A stretch of 64,000 bases of DNA from Salinibacillus xinjiangensis (GCF_009649735.1 NZ_WJNH01000010.1:37148-101147); one strand, 5' to 3'. Numbered from the stretch's first letter, positions 26,090-35,356 are shown. Notes: generated by a model not told the origin, from the sequence alone. Program-made: numbers and translations.

Positions 26090-27268
26090 TCATTCCTTTA
26101 TTGTTATTCCCGGATTCGTAGTTTCTTGAATTGTTGCGTTTACCTGTACATCAATTTCCATTTTTTTCAGCGTGCTACTCCAGTTATCAGCCCATTTCTC
26201 CTCCCACTGTCTATTGTCATGTCGATACAAGTGCCATCCGAAACCATAGACATCAATTCCTTCAGATGTAGAGTGATCTAATAGTGCATCAATTTCTTTC
26301 TTGATTTTTTTCTCCATGCTGTCTATTGCTAACTCGTAGCTATCAAGATTATCCATATCTATATCAGCCTCATTTTGCATCACGGCTGCCTCTACATCTA
26401 ACGTTAATGAAAAAGATGGTACACCTCCCAAAACGGAGTAGGTATGTCTCAAGTTTTTTTCATCAATACTTACATTTATTTCCTTATTATCTCCCACAGA
26501 AAAAGTGTAATTTTTCTCAGGCGACTCTTCAAGTAACCAGAAAGCACCTAAGGCTTCTTCATCGTTCGCAAAGAACTTCAATTTGTCGTCTTTTAAAATG
26601 GCTGCACCATTAACCATAACTTCGTCATTTTTATCTTCTCCGTCTCCGTTTTGGGTCTTTGCTGTTTCAACTATAGGAATAACAGGGTCCTTACCGGGCT
26701 TTTCCACATCATTCAAGACATCCTTTACTGTAATTCCAAAACTAGATTTTGCCATTTCTCTAATCGTTTCCGATGAAAATGGTTCAAAGTGCGGGGTAGC
26801 GTTTAGCACCTCAATCGCTTTTCCTTTTGCAATTAGAACATAAGCAGACAATCTTGATTGAGGTTGTTCTATAATTACTTCTAATGACTTTTTAAATCCA
26901 GCTTTCGCCATGTCTGCACCGAAAATAATGACTCGACGGTGAGAGAAGTAAAGTTTTCTTGACATCCTTTGTTGAAGATCATCGTTGCTTTCTCTTATAT
27001 TCCTTCCTACTCCAGAGTCAACATAGAAAGGGGATTCCCCACCGGATCCACCTCCACCACCGGATGAACCAGCTCCACCCATATTACCAGGCAAAGGAAC
27101 TTGAACAGCTGCTCTAAACTTATTTTCTTCTATTTTGTCAATTCCTGTTGCCGTTACGAAGGCTAAGTCGTTTACTTCAACGCGGTCCCAACATCCTGTT
27201 AAAACGAATAAACAAAATATAAGTAAATACACTTTTTTGCATAAAGTCATCATCATTCTCCTATTCAT
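26090..27268 (-). CDS. gerAC: Germination lipoprotein C subunit (GerAC family)
   Basis: The 392-aa protein has a lipobox with Cys26 (LTGCWDRVEVND), the hallmark start of GerAC proteins, followed by the three-domain GerAC body (ATGIDKIEENKFRAAVQVPLP, FSHRRVIIFG, AILKDDKLKFF). It is lipidated and sits on the outer face of the inner spore membrane. A Gly/Ser-rich insert (about 61-78) follows the first strand; many relatives carry a shorter loop there. It lies 2 bases from the A subunit stop. Confidence 0.87.
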   Translation of the reverse strand: MNRRMMMTLCKKVYLLIFCLFVLTGCWDRVEVNDLAFVTATGIDKIEENKFRAAVQVPLPGNMGGAGSSGGGGGSGGESPFYVDSGVGRNIRESNDDLQQRMSRKLYFSHRRVIIFGADMAKAGFKKSLEVIIEQPQSRLSAYVLIAKGKAIEVLNATPHFEPFSSETIREMAKSSFGITVKDVLNDVEKPGKDPVIPIVETAKTQNGDGEDKNDEVMVNGAAILKDDKLKFFANDEEALGAFWLLEESPEKNYTFSVGDNKEINVSIDEKNLRHTYSVLGGVPSFSLTLDVEAAVMQNEADIDMDNLDSYELAIDSMEKKIKKEIDALLDHSTSEGIDVYGFGWHLYRHDNRQWEEKWADNWSSTLKKMEIDVQVNATIQETTNPGITIKE

Positions 27269-27270
27269 AC

Positions 27271-28815
27271 TTAAGACTCTTTCTGATTAGGAGAAGCCTT
27301 TAAATTACTTCCCTCTCTTACTGGATCTTCTTTTACAAACTGTTTTGGTCGACGGTCCATGTCCCACCAAGGTACACGGATGAATACATCTTTTAGATCA
27401 CTCCATTTTAATGGGCTAAGTGGAGAGAAATAGGGGACACCGAAAGATCTTAACTTACAAAGATGTGTTAATAAAACAATCGAGCCTAAAACGACTCCGA
27501 ACAAGCCAAAGATTCCTGCAAGTATCATCATTGGAAAGCGTAATAGTCGAATGGATATAGCCAAGTTAAATCTCGGTATCGTAAAGGAAGCAATCCCAGT
27601 TAGAGAAACAATAATAACCATAGGTGCTGAAACAATCCCCGCCTCAACAGCTGCTGTTCCAATAACCAGTGCACCCAAAATACTAACCGCTTGGCCGATA
27701 ACTTTCGGCAACCGGATGCCCGCTTCTCGTAAGGCTTCAAACGAAAGCTCCATAATTAACGCCTCAATAAATACAGGGAAGGGGATAGCTTCCCTACTTG
27801 CTGCAATACTTAAAAGTAGCGTTGTAGGAATCATTTCTTGATGGAAAGACGCAATTGCTACATAAAGGGCCGGCATTAATAAAGCAAGAAAAAGAAGGGT
27901 TACCCGTAATAAACGTAAGAAAACTGATATATGAAATCGTTGATAATAATCTTCACTTGCTTGTATGAACTGCCAGAAGCTTGTTGGTAGTATGAGTACA
28001 AAAGGTGTTCCATCTACTATAATGGATACTCTACCTTCTAATAAATTAGCAGCCACCGTATCTGGTCTTTCCGTATTTTGGATTTGTGGAAAAGGACTCC
28101 AAGTATCGTCCTCGATTAATTCTTCTATATATCCACTTTCTAATATTCCATCAATTTTAATCCGATCAATTCTAGCTAGAACCTCTTCAACTAATTGCGG
28201 AGGAGCAAGATTCTCCAAGTAAAGAATTGCTAACGATGTCTGCGTCTCGGTACCGACAGTTCTAGATACAACTTTTAAATGGTTAGAATGGATTTTTCGC
28301 CTTACTAATGATGTATTTACTCGGAGGCTCTCTGTAAACCCTTCACGTGGACCGCGAATAACTGATTCAGTATCTGGCTCTGAAATACTTCTGCTTGAAC
28401 CACCTTTTGCACCTAATACTAATGCTTTATCAAATTTATCAACTAACAAAATAGTATTACCGTCTAAAATTTGCTTTAGAAGCTTTTTAAATTTATTTTC
28501 TTCAGTGACAGAATTAACTGAAATAATCTGTTCTTCTATGTAAGTCGTATCTAGCGCATCGGCTGGTGTTTGCTCCAACAGCTGCTGTATGGCATGAAGT
28601 TCAATTCGTGCTGAATCAATTAAGCCATCAACAAAAATGATATAAGCTTTATTTTTAGCTGTCGTTATTTGCCGGAATACTACGTCAGATGAGTTTTCAA
28701 ACTGTTTCTTTAAGAATTTGATATTATTGTCCAGGTCAGTTGATATAGCTAAATCCATTGTTTCTGGTATCTTACTTTTACGATTGTGCTTTAGAATATT
28801 AAACAATCTTCTCAT
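27271..28815 (-). CDS. gerAA: Germinant receptor A subunit (GerAA family)
   Basis: This 514-aa protein has a soluble N-terminal region (to about 270) and a membrane region with about five helices (290-450). Family strings include RGPREGFTESLRVNTSLVRR, FPQIQNTERPDTVAANLLEG and GRVSIIVDGTPFVLILPT. It is the first gene of the operon and begins after TGAGGTACCTATT. With C and B it should form one germinant receptor in the inner membrane of the spore. Expression in the forespore is expected from family knowledge, but I could not define a sigma-G promoter. Confidence 0.9.
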   Translation of the reverse strand: MRRLFNILKHNRKSKIPETMDLAISTDLDNNIKFLKKQFENSSDVVFRQITTAKNKAYIIFVDGLIDSARIELHAIQQLLEQTPADALDTTYIEEQIISVNSVTEENKFKKLLKQILDGNTILLVDKFDKALVLGAKGGSSRSISEPDTESVIRGPREGFTESLRVNTSLVRRKIHSNHLKVVSRTVGTETQTSLAILYLENLAPPQLVEEVLARIDRIKIDGILESGYIEELIEDDTWSPFPQIQNTERPDTVAANLLEGRVSIIVDGTPFVLILPTSFWQFIQASEDYYQRFHISVFLRLLRVTLLFLALLMPALYVAIASFHQEMIPTTLLLSIAASREAIPFPVFIEALIMELSFEALREAGIRLPKVIGQAVSILGALVIGTAAVEAGIVSAPMVIIVSLTGIASFTIPRFNLAISIRLLRFPMMILAGIFGLFGVVLGSIVLLTHLCKLRSFGVPYFSPLSPLKWSDLKDVFIRVPWWDMDRRPKQFVKEDPVREGSNLKASPNQKES

Positions 28816-28879
28816 AATAGGTACCTCAATACATATTTTGGTTTACCTTTCCCTGATAGGAATATTTTTATCCTTAATA

Positions 28880-28953
28880 GGCCGAACCAGGGAATGAACG
28901 GGGACATTTCTTTTGCGTCATTGGGACAAAGGTTGAAGTGACAGGCACCTGTT
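28880..28953. repeat. Degenerate palindromic element (GAAGTGACAGGCACC arm)
   Basis: Only the right arm GAAGTGACAGGCACCTG is kept; the left arm has decayed. It lies next to the dnaB-tail fragment. Confidence 0.45.
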
Positions 28954-28959
28954 ATTATC

Positions 28960-29055
28960 TCCTACTAACACACTCACCAAACTCCCGCACAAACGCCATC
29001 TCCACCGTCCCCGTCGGCCCATTCTGATGCCTGGATAAAATAATCTCAATCTTGT
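28960..29055 (-). pseudogene. 3'-end fragment of a DnaB-like helicase gene
   Basis: Minus-strand codons read KIEIILSRHQNGPTGTVEMA then FVREF, matching the last 28 residues of the DnaB-like helicase at 35400. The rest is missing; the sequence jumps at about 29055 into DNA that matches 37700 onward. Confidence 0.8.
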
Positions 29056-29290
29056 TTATAATCGCGAAGAGGAGCGATTTGGTGTCTATGTTTTGGAAAA
29101 AATTTAAACCATGATGGGGAAAATTTCGGGGCTGTCATCTGTATGATATTTTGTTTTGTTTCTGTTTTTGTTTTGTTTATATAATGGGGCCGGATTGTGG
29201 TCCAAATTGTAGTTCATAATGGACCACAATGTGAGCTACAGTAAGAATTGAATATAAAAAAACATACGAAAAATGGACTAATGGGTTCGG
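29056..29290. repeat. Duplicate of 37700-37940 (DnaD-like linker relic)
   Basis: GGTGTCTATGTTTTGGAAAA, the TTTTGTTTTGTTTCTG run and GGGGCCGGATTGTGG are shared with 37721-37850 with scattered changes. On the minus strand both copies read like the N/Q/K-rich linker of DnaD-like proteins, with stops. Confidence 0.75.
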
Positions 29291-29442
29291 ATTTAGAGTA
29301 CAAAATACGAAACAACATACCAATTAACAGAACAAGTCGCATAAGGTTTGGTCTGTTTTATCTATTATTATTGGTGTTTCATCTTTATTCGTTAAAAGAA
29401 TTTTAGAGAGGAATATAAATTCTGAAAATACTCTAAATCTAA

Positions 29443-29896
29443 GAGTTTGTAAACCAAACGAGGTAGCGTTTGGTCCAACACTCGTTAGTACAATAAGAAG
29501 ATATTATTACTTTTAGTTTAAAAAGATTGTTTTAGGTGTAGAAGCCATTCAAGAATATGAGGACAAGCTAGCAATCGAACTCGAAGAATATTTACAATCA
29601 TTACGATTTATCGTGCACCAGACAACACCAAAAGAACGCCCACACTAGCTTTCACATTAAAAAATCATCATTCAAGAGACGTCACCAAGTGGTTTTTCGA
29701 GCAATATCGGATGTCCATTGCAGATGGGGACTTTTACGCATCTACAATGGCGGAAAAATTACAAGTGTATCCAAGCGGTGGGTCGATACGTATTGGTCTT
29801 GCTCCATAAAACACGAATGATGAAGTGGAGCTTTTTAAGGAGGGGATGGAGCGGTTTTTGAAAGGGAAAGTAGAGCAGGAATCTAACTCACTCTAA
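29443..29896 (+). pseudogene. Internally deleted copy of the class V aminotransferase gene
   Basis: Bases 29447-29480 match 38412-38446 (CCAAACGAGGTAGCGTTTGG) and bases 29536-29896 match 39059-39429, the C-terminal 120 codons of the intact gene at 38170. About 600 bases in between are gone, and the frame shifts near 29605 where part of a codon run is lost. It cannot make a working enzyme. Confidence 0.85.
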
Positions 29897-29913
29897 AGGG
29901 CAAAACAATCTTA

Positions 29914-29951
29914 ATCTTCAACAATCACGGTAGATTGTTGAAGATTTTTTT
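29914..29951 (+). terminator. Terminator copy after the aminotransferase relic
   Basis: AATCTTCAACAATC and GATTGTTGAAGATT arms with T-run, as at 39446-39484 and 51684-51713. Confidence 0.8.
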
Positions 29952-29995
29952 TCATAGTCTTGTTTACTGCGCAGCAGTTGTTCTTCCTTTATATA
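29945..29995. repeat. Fragment of the TACTGCGCAG composite repeat
   Basis: TTTACTGCGCAGCAGTTGTTC follows the hairpin at 29914, the same order as at 51684-51755. Confidence 0.5.
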
Positions 29996-30063
29996 CGAAC
30001 CTTTGCTTTAATAAGAAATTAAATTGGATTAAAAAAAGATAGATGGTGCTTTAAATTCTAATA

Positions 30064-30885
30064 CTAAATAATCATCCTCCTCATAAATTCATTCTCGATT
30101 ATTAAACCAGGTAAAAACTGATGAAAAAAAGAAATTACCCCCATGATTCCAGCAATTTGATCTGGGGAATAGATGTTAGCTAAGTAATTGTTGTCTATCC
30201 ATACTGAATACGGCATCTCCTCCCGAGAAACATTTACAGCTTGATTTAAGATGGCTGATTTTAGAATTGTATATTCATTGGAACTTATATATGGCTTTAG
30301 GTGAGACCAGGTAACATGTAAAAATTTCGGATAGTTTGCTAGTGCTCGGTAATCACTTGCTACATCGAAAGAATTGTGAGTTTTGGCGACATCAAATAAA
30401 AGTGTTCTAAGGGAAATCGGAGCCTGTGGAATATGAACTAGATCAATATGGGGTATTTGACTATATATACCTGGTTGGATATGTCCTTCTATCGGTTTTT
30501 GTGTAGTGATGGGACGGTCTGCTAAACTTTCTATCAACAAACTCGCAATCAATAGCAATTTCGGGTTTACATATTGAAAAGTAGAGATAATATTATGAAT
30601 ATGATTAAGCGTTTGAGGATGATGATTTTTACTAAAATCATACTGAGGTACTGTTGTTAGGGCTGGAAATCGTAATTTATTCGCAGCAGTCTCCATGTTG
30701 ATGGTCAACATGTTAGGTCTAACCTGTTGCCAAGCTATTGTTAAAAACTCTGGATAATTTGCTAATGCACGAAAGATAAAATTAACCAGTGGTACTTTAA
30801 GAACGTATTTAATATCCTCATACACTTCTTTCACAATCCCACCCGCATCCGACTCAAACACTTCAGGAAACCCATACTGCATCAT
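30064..30885 (-). CDS. DehI-type 2-haloacid dehalogenase family protein
   Basis: This 273-aa all-helical protein has the internal repeat of group I haloacid dehalogenases: VNFIFRALANYPEFLTIAWQ near 35-55 and the second copy VASDYRALANYPKFLHVTW near 175-195. DehI enzymes hydrolyse both isomers of 2-haloacids by direct attack of water. The substrate here is unproven, and many Bacillus relatives are uncharacterised. The start at 30885 follows AAAGGTGG; a TTG start at 30957 would overlap the upstream gene. It is the last gene of a three-gene operon behind a molybdenum enzyme. Confidence 0.75.
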   Translation of the reverse strand: MMQYGFPEVFESDAGGIVKEVYEDIKYVLKVPLVNFIFRALANYPEFLTIAWQQVRPNMLTINMETAANKLRFPALTTVPQYDFSKNHHPQTLNHIHNIISTFQYVNPKLLLIASLLIESLADRPITTQKPIEGHIQPGIYSQIPHIDLVHIPQAPISLRTLLFDVAKTHNSFDVASDYRALANYPKFLHVTWSHLKPYISSNEYTILKSAILNQAVNVSREEMPYSVWIDNNYLANIYSPDQIAGIMGVISFFHQFLPGLIIENEFMRRMII

Positions 30886-30943
30886 TTCTTTACCACCTTT
30901 CTTTGGGAAATACTGAGAAAGAGTAGTAACAGGTCCTCTGTCC

Positions 30944-33412
30944 CTACTCTTTTTCAAAAGGTAATTCTGCTTGGGAGAAATGCGGGTACCTTTCTATATT
31001 TCGGTATGGCATATAAGGAGGAATTTCTACATTTGCGCGAGAAAGTGGTACTTCAATTTGATCTCCAATATCTGCACGATAGGGTGGTATCATTTGATTG
31101 ATTTTAGCCAATTCCTCCAATGACAATCCATTGATTTCTGCAATATTCTCAAAGGTTTGGTTTTCAGAAATCATGATTTTATTACGTACTGGTTTAATTT
31201 TGCAGGAGCACTGCTTAAAAGTAGGCTGCTTTGATAACGGGTCTGTAAAATCAACAGTAAGTTCATTGGCAGATTGATTATTTTCCCACGTTCCATAATG
31301 GAAAGGAACGAAAATAAGTCCAGGTTGAACCGTGTCAACCACTCGAGCTGGAACTTTAATTGAACCTCTTGGGGAGGAAACTTTGACAAGTTCCCCTGGA
31401 ATTATGCCTAAATTTTCTGCGTCTACAATATTTATCTCCGCATAGCCTTCGGGAGCTATCATTTGTAAATAAGGAGATCTACCCGTTTTCGTTCTTGTAT
31501 GCCAATGCCAAACGAGTCTACCAGTAGTTAGCCAAAATGGATATTCCTCTCTTGGTTGCTCCAATGGCGGTACGTAATGGGTGCCATAAAGAATGGCTCT
31601 TCCGTTTGCTTGCATTGATTCAAACTCTTCTTTCGTCCTAGGTCTACCAGTAAATAAATCCTTCCCATAGCTCTGCGCATCATCGGGGAAGGTATGGAAT
31701 TTAAAATCAGAATATAGCCTTGGAGTACCAAGTGGGTGCTTTTCATCAATTGGCCAACGTAGTCCATTATATTTTTTCAGCTTTTCATAAGTGGCAGCAC
31801 TCATATCACTCGGCCTTCCTTTAGAGACTTTTTTCCATTCCTCGAAGCATTGTTCTGGTGTTTCGTAAGTAATTAGTGGTTTACCATCTTTGTCCTTAAA
31901 ACCCATTCGTTTTGCAAAATCTAGTAAAATACCAAAATCACTTTTTATACCATTTGGTGGATCGACCGCCTTCGTTAGTAGATTAATTGTTCGATCTGCA
32001 TTTTCCATTGTTCCTTCTTTTTCTCCCCAAATAGCTGGAGGAAGAACAATATCTGCCACTTCGGTTGTTTCGGTTAAAAAGGGATCCTGAACAACAACAA
32101 AGGTATTTTCAAATGCTTTTTTTGCTCTTTGCCGATTTGGTAAAGATGCCATTGGATTTGTATTGATGTTCCAAAACAAGCCAATTTTTCCTATTTCCAT
32201 TAGATGAACTATTTCCTCAATACCCTTTTCTGGTCCAACTTCTAAGTCTGACGTGTTCACATTCCAAAGTTCTGCCATTTCCTTAATATGTTTCGGATTA
32301 CCCGGGTTCCTGTTCCCTGGATAGGTACCTACGCCACCAACAGTCCGGTTCCCAGAAGAACTAGGTTGCCCCGCCATATGTAACGGCCCACTACCTGGCT
32401 TGCCGATTAATCCTCTTATTAAATGAATGTTATTAATAGCCACACAAGTACTAGTGGCATCCGCTGTTTGGTAAGCACCTTGAAGTGTGGTACATACCAA
32501 GGAGTTTGTTTTCCCTATAACTTGAGCAGCCATCTCAATGATATGCCCTGGTATTCCTGTTACTGTTTCTGCCATGGAAGGTGTCCAGGCTTCGGTAGCC
32601 CAATGAATACGTTCAAAACCAACTGTGTGTTTTCCGATAAAATCTTTGTCTACCCAACCGTTTTTTAACAGAAGATGGACGATTCCATTCAATAACGCCA
32701 AATTGGTTCCAGGCTTTAACTGCAAAAACAAGTCAGCTTCTTTAGCTGTGAGTGTTTTTCTAACATCAACGGCAATGATATACGGCTTTCCTGTACGGCG
32801 TTTTCGCTCCATAATTCGTTCGAAAAATACCGTGCCAGTTTCTGCTGGATTATGACCAAAAAACATGATTGTATCGGTTAAATCAACATCCTCAAACGAA
32901 GAAGGAACACCATCTGAACCAAACGATTGAAACAAGCACCACTCGGTCGTTGCGGTACACAATCTTGTATTCGCATCTAATAAATGAGAGCGTAAACCAG
33001 CTCTACCAATCTTAGCTATCGTATAGTAGGTTTCTAGTGTACCTTGACCAGTAGAGTAGAACGCTATCCCATCGGAACCAATCGTCCGAAGCGTTTCTTT
33101 TGTCCTCGTAACAATAAGGTTCATCGCCTCATCCCAAGAAGCAGGCTGCAGGGTACCATCTTTTCTAATTAATGGCGTTGTTAAACGGTCTTGGCTATTG
33201 TTAGCGTACCATTGGTTCTCCCCTTTCGGATCGAGTCGCCCTCGATTTATATCATGATCTTCATTCCCTTTTATCCCAACGATTTTGTTATCTTTTACTC
33301 CGATATAACAGCCACAACCAATGGAACAAATGTTACATGTACTATACACCCATTGGTCTATATCTCCTTGGCTGTATAAATTAATATCCACTCTTGATTT
33401 CTCCCAATTCAA
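30944..33412 (-). CDS. Molybdopterin oxidoreductase with an altered N-terminal Fe-S motif and a C-terminal LysM-like domain
   Basis: The 822-aa protein has the full bis-MGD oxidoreductase body: a 4Fe-4S domain, MoCo domains (SWDEAMNLIVTRTKETL; VGGVGTYPGNRNPGNPKH) and a C-terminal MGD-binding domain (FWLTTGRLVWHWHTRTKTGR to GTWENNQSANELTVDFTDP). It resembles assimilatory nitrate reductase/formate dehydrogenase-type enzymes; no Tat signal is seen, so it is cytoplasmic. Cysteines 26, 29 and 33 fit the cluster, but the fourth position is Asp61 (RLDPKG), while Cys35 is extra. After the enzyme, residues about 748-789 read as a LysM unit (TFENIAEINGLSLEELAKIN, then IGDQIEVP). Substrate unknown. Its start overlaps the stop of the upstream gene by 4 bases. 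Confidence 0.88.
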   Translation of the reverse strand: MNWEKSRVDINLYSQGDIDQWVYSTCNICSIGCGCYIGVKDNKIVGIKGNEDHDINRGRLDPKGENQWYANNSQDRLTTPLIRKDGTLQPASWDEAMNLIVTRTKETLRTIGSDGIAFYSTGQGTLETYYTIAKIGRAGLRSHLLDANTRLCTATTEWCLFQSFGSDGVPSSFEDVDLTDTIMFFGHNPAETGTVFFERIMERKRRTGKPYIIAVDVRKTLTAKEADLFLQLKPGTNLALLNGIVHLLLKNGWVDKDFIGKHTVGFERIHWATEAWTPSMAETVTGIPGHIIEMAAQVIGKTNSLVCTTLQGAYQTADATSTCVAINNIHLIRGLIGKPGSGPLHMAGQPSSSGNRTVGGVGTYPGNRNPGNPKHIKEMAELWNVNTSDLEVGPEKGIEEIVHLMEIGKIGLFWNINTNPMASLPNRQRAKKAFENTFVVVQDPFLTETTEVADIVLPPAIWGEKEGTMENADRTINLLTKAVDPPNGIKSDFGILLDFAKRMGFKDKDGKPLITYETPEQCFEEWKKVSKGRPSDMSAATYEKLKKYNGLRWPIDEKHPLGTPRLYSDFKFHTFPDDAQSYGKDLFTGRPRTKEEFESMQANGRAILYGTHYVPPLEQPREEYPFWLTTGRLVWHWHTRTKTGRSPYLQMIAPEGYAEINIVDAENLGIIPGELVKVSSPRGSIKVPARVVDTVQPGLIFVPFHYGTWENNQSANELTVDFTDPLSKQPTFKQCSCKIKPVRNKIMISENQTFENIAEINGLSLEELAKINQMIPPYRADIGDQIEVPLSRANVEIPPYMPYRNIERYPHFSQAELPFEKE

Positions 33413-33831
33413 TAGTTAGCACCTACTTCCTTTCGATATAACGGTGGAACAATATATCTAGTATCTTCTTCCCCATAAATACCTTTAATATAAGGAACCA
33501 ATCGCTCTAAGTCTTTCTGAATACTTTGATACAAATCTAACCGATGTTGAACAACGTTAGATGGCGTAATTTCCATCCAGATGGAAGCTCTTCCCCATTC
33601 CCGGATAAGTGGATCCAGAGCCTCGTCATCTCTGTAAAGAACAGAAAATAATTGTTTTAATTGATGAAGGTTCGGTTGGGATTGATGTAGGATAAGAAGA
33701 ATCTGATAAATGACATGATTTGATTCATATAAGAGTGGTCTAATTCGTGATTCTAATGGGTTATTATTAATAGGAAAATTCGCGAGGATGTATTGGAAAA
33801 TTTGATATGTTCGAGCAATAGTATAGTACAT
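33409..33831 (-). CDS. Small helical protein in the molybdoenzyme operon, unknown
   Basis: The 140-aa protein is mostly alpha-helical with Trp/Tyr-rich segments (YYTIARTYQIFQYILANFP; IREWGRASIWMEITPSNVV) and no membrane helix. Its stop overlaps the molybdoenzyme start by 4 bases, so the two are translationally coupled. A chaperone or electron-transfer partner is conceivable, but no TorD-like motif is visible. GGGGGGCTAAA precedes the ATG. Confidence 0.6.
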   Translation of the reverse strand: MYYTIARTYQIFQYILANFPINNNPLESRIRPLLYESNHVIYQILLILHQSQPNLHQLKQLFSVLYRDDEALDPLIREWGRASIWMEITPSNVVQHRLDLYQSIQKDLERLVPYIKGIYGEEDTRYIVPPLYRKEVGANY

Positions 33832-34232
33832 TTTAGCCCCCCTTTAAAAGATATTTGTTAAAACACAAATATACATTATAGGTATATGTTATGAATAGGC
33901 TTATATGATTCGTTATTGTAGCGGAATATAAACCTTAGTGTATTGTTCTAAAAATTTATAGAAAATACATCAAAAAATGGTTTATCTAGTGGTATAAAAA
34001 TAACTATTCGATGCTTAACAAGTTAAAGTGATAGTATTCTTGTACTGCGCAGTAAATAAAACTGTTGTTTTTTTGTTTTGCTTATCCAACATTAGCGCCC
34101 ATCTGCTTAACTCTACAAAGTCTTTTAAATGGATACCGACAATATAAAATGATGTTCAATACAACAAAGTTGTTTTTTTCTGTTAGAACAAGTTTGAATA
34201 CCAAGTTGGAGAAATAATGTCGCCCATAATAT
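33832..34232. other. Intergenic region with a composite-repeat fragment
   Basis: The perfect 12-bp palindrome TACTGCGCAGTA is at 34043-34054, followed by a tail that also occurs at 54165-54230 (AAAACTGT...TTGTTTTGCTTATCCAACATTAGC). No gene is seen. Confidence 0.5.
34030..34105. repeat. Composite repeat, right end with TACTGCGCAGTA
   Basis: TGTACTGCGCAGTAAATAAA and CTTATCCAACATTAGCGCCC occur in the same order as at 54158-54230. Confidence 0.6.
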
Positions 34233-34670
34233 TTATTTGATTTTCTCAGTCAATTCCAAAATAATTCCTTCTGGCCCACGAACGTAGCATAATTTATAAG
34301 TGTTTTCGTAATTTTGTATCTCACCAATAAGTCCTGCGCCTTTCTTTTTCAATTTGGTAACAAGGGCTTCAATATCTTCAACTGCAAAAGCAATATGCCG
34401 AAGACCCAGAGTATTTGCCAAAGAACGCTGTATGCCATTTTCATCTGATGGCGTGTGAAATTTTACTAGTTCTATATTCGCTTCACCGTCTGGCGTTCGC
34501 AACATTACAACTTCCTCTTTAACGTCTTGAAGCCCTATTATACGCTCTACCCACTCTCCTTCCACTTCTCCCTCTCCCAGCATTTCAAGGCCAAAGTCAA
34601 GAAAAAACGCTTTCGCGGCAGGAAGATCGTTAACGATTATACCAACATGATCTAATCGATTGATTTTCAT
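34233..34670 (-). CDS. VOC-family protein (methylmalonyl-CoA epimerase/glyoxalase-like)
   Basis: This 145-aa protein has the two-module VOC fold: INRLDHVGIIVNDLPAAKAF at the start, LGLRHIAFAVEDIEALV in the middle and YVRGPEGIILELTEK at the end. The metal ligands His6 (DHVGI), Glu near 75 (IELVKF), His near 93 (LRHIAF) and Glu near 140 (LELTEK) fit the family. The substrate is unknown. The start at 34670 follows AGGAGGT; a longer start at 34715 lacks a site. It is monocistronic. Confidence 0.82.
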   Translation of the reverse strand: MKINRLDHVGIIVNDLPAAKAFFLDFGLEMLGEGEVEGEWVERIIGLQDVKEEVVMLRTPDGEANIELVKFHTPSDENGIQRSLANTLGLRHIAFAVEDIEALVTKLKKKGAGLIGEIQNYENTYKLCYVRGPEGIILELTEKIK

Positions 34671-34985
34671 ATCCAATACCTCCTTGTTCCTAAGTTTATC
34701 ACATATGTCTCCCAAAGATTTCTTCTCAATTGCTTAATAGCTTCAATTAGTTTAGGAGGTGCCATTCTTATTAGAACACGAATTACAGTAATTACATTGG
34801 CTGTAGATAGTTTAAAAATCATTGTATTTCTATGTGACGGTCTTGGTTTACATACTGAAGGTATAGTTGTAAGAAAGACGATACCTTAAAAGTAATCGTC
34901 CTCAGATTTGATCCTGTGACAGTATATTTATTCTGAGCAGTGATGTTCTTTCTCTTTGTGGAATTTTTAGTTAAATTCCATTAAT
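34671..34985. other. Intergenic stretch with a fragment of the hairpin repeat
   Basis: AGAAAGACGATACC...AAGTAATCGTCCTC at 34875-34905 resembles the hairpin of the composite repeats at 41784 and 43857. No gene is seen. Confidence 0.4.
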
Positions 34986-35014
34986 TTGCAATTCACGCCG
35001 TTACCTGCTATAAT
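34986..35014 (+). promoter_or_regulatory. Sigma-A promoter of the cold-shock gene
   Basis: TTGCAA and TATAAT are 17 bp apart, with TGC before the -10 box. The predicted leader is about 113 bases, in line with the long structured leaders of csp genes. Confidence 0.7.
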
Positions 35015-35133
35015 AAAAATAATTATTTTTGTTCGGTGTAAAGGATATTATGAATATGGACTTTTCGTCTTTATGATACTTTTGGGCAAGAATAGTAATA
35101 CAATGTGTGGTAACGCACTAGGAGGCAACAAAA

Positions 35134-35337
35134 ATGGAAAAAGGTACAGTTAAATGGTTTAACGCAGACAAAGGATTTGGGTTTATCGAAGTAGAAGGGC
35201 AAGACGATGTATTCGTACACTTCTCTGCTATCCAAGGTGAAGGCTTTAAAACACTTGAAGAAGGTCAAAACGTTTCTTTTGATATCCAAGAAGGTAACCG
35301 TGGACCGCAAGCAGCTAACGTTCAAAAAGCTTCTTAA
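35134..35337 (+). CDS. CspA/CspB-family cold-shock protein
   Basis: This 67-aa single cold-shock domain contains RNP1 (KGFGFIEV) and RNP2 (VFVHFSAI) and reads almost like B. subtilis CspB/CspD. Such proteins bind single-stranded RNA and melt mRNA structure. AGGAGG lies 9 bases before the ATG, and a terminator follows the stop. The long leader suggests cold or growth-phase regulation at the RNA level. Confidence 0.95.
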   Translation: MEKGTVKWFNADKGFGFIEVEGQDDVFVHFSAIQGEGFKTLEEGQNVSFDIQEGNRGPQAANVQKAS

Positions 35338-35356
35338 TCCTAAAATGGTTTATAGA

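Noticed and set aside
35015..35133. Riboswitch before the cold-shock gene
   Set aside because: No known aptamer pattern; a long leader is normal for csp genes.
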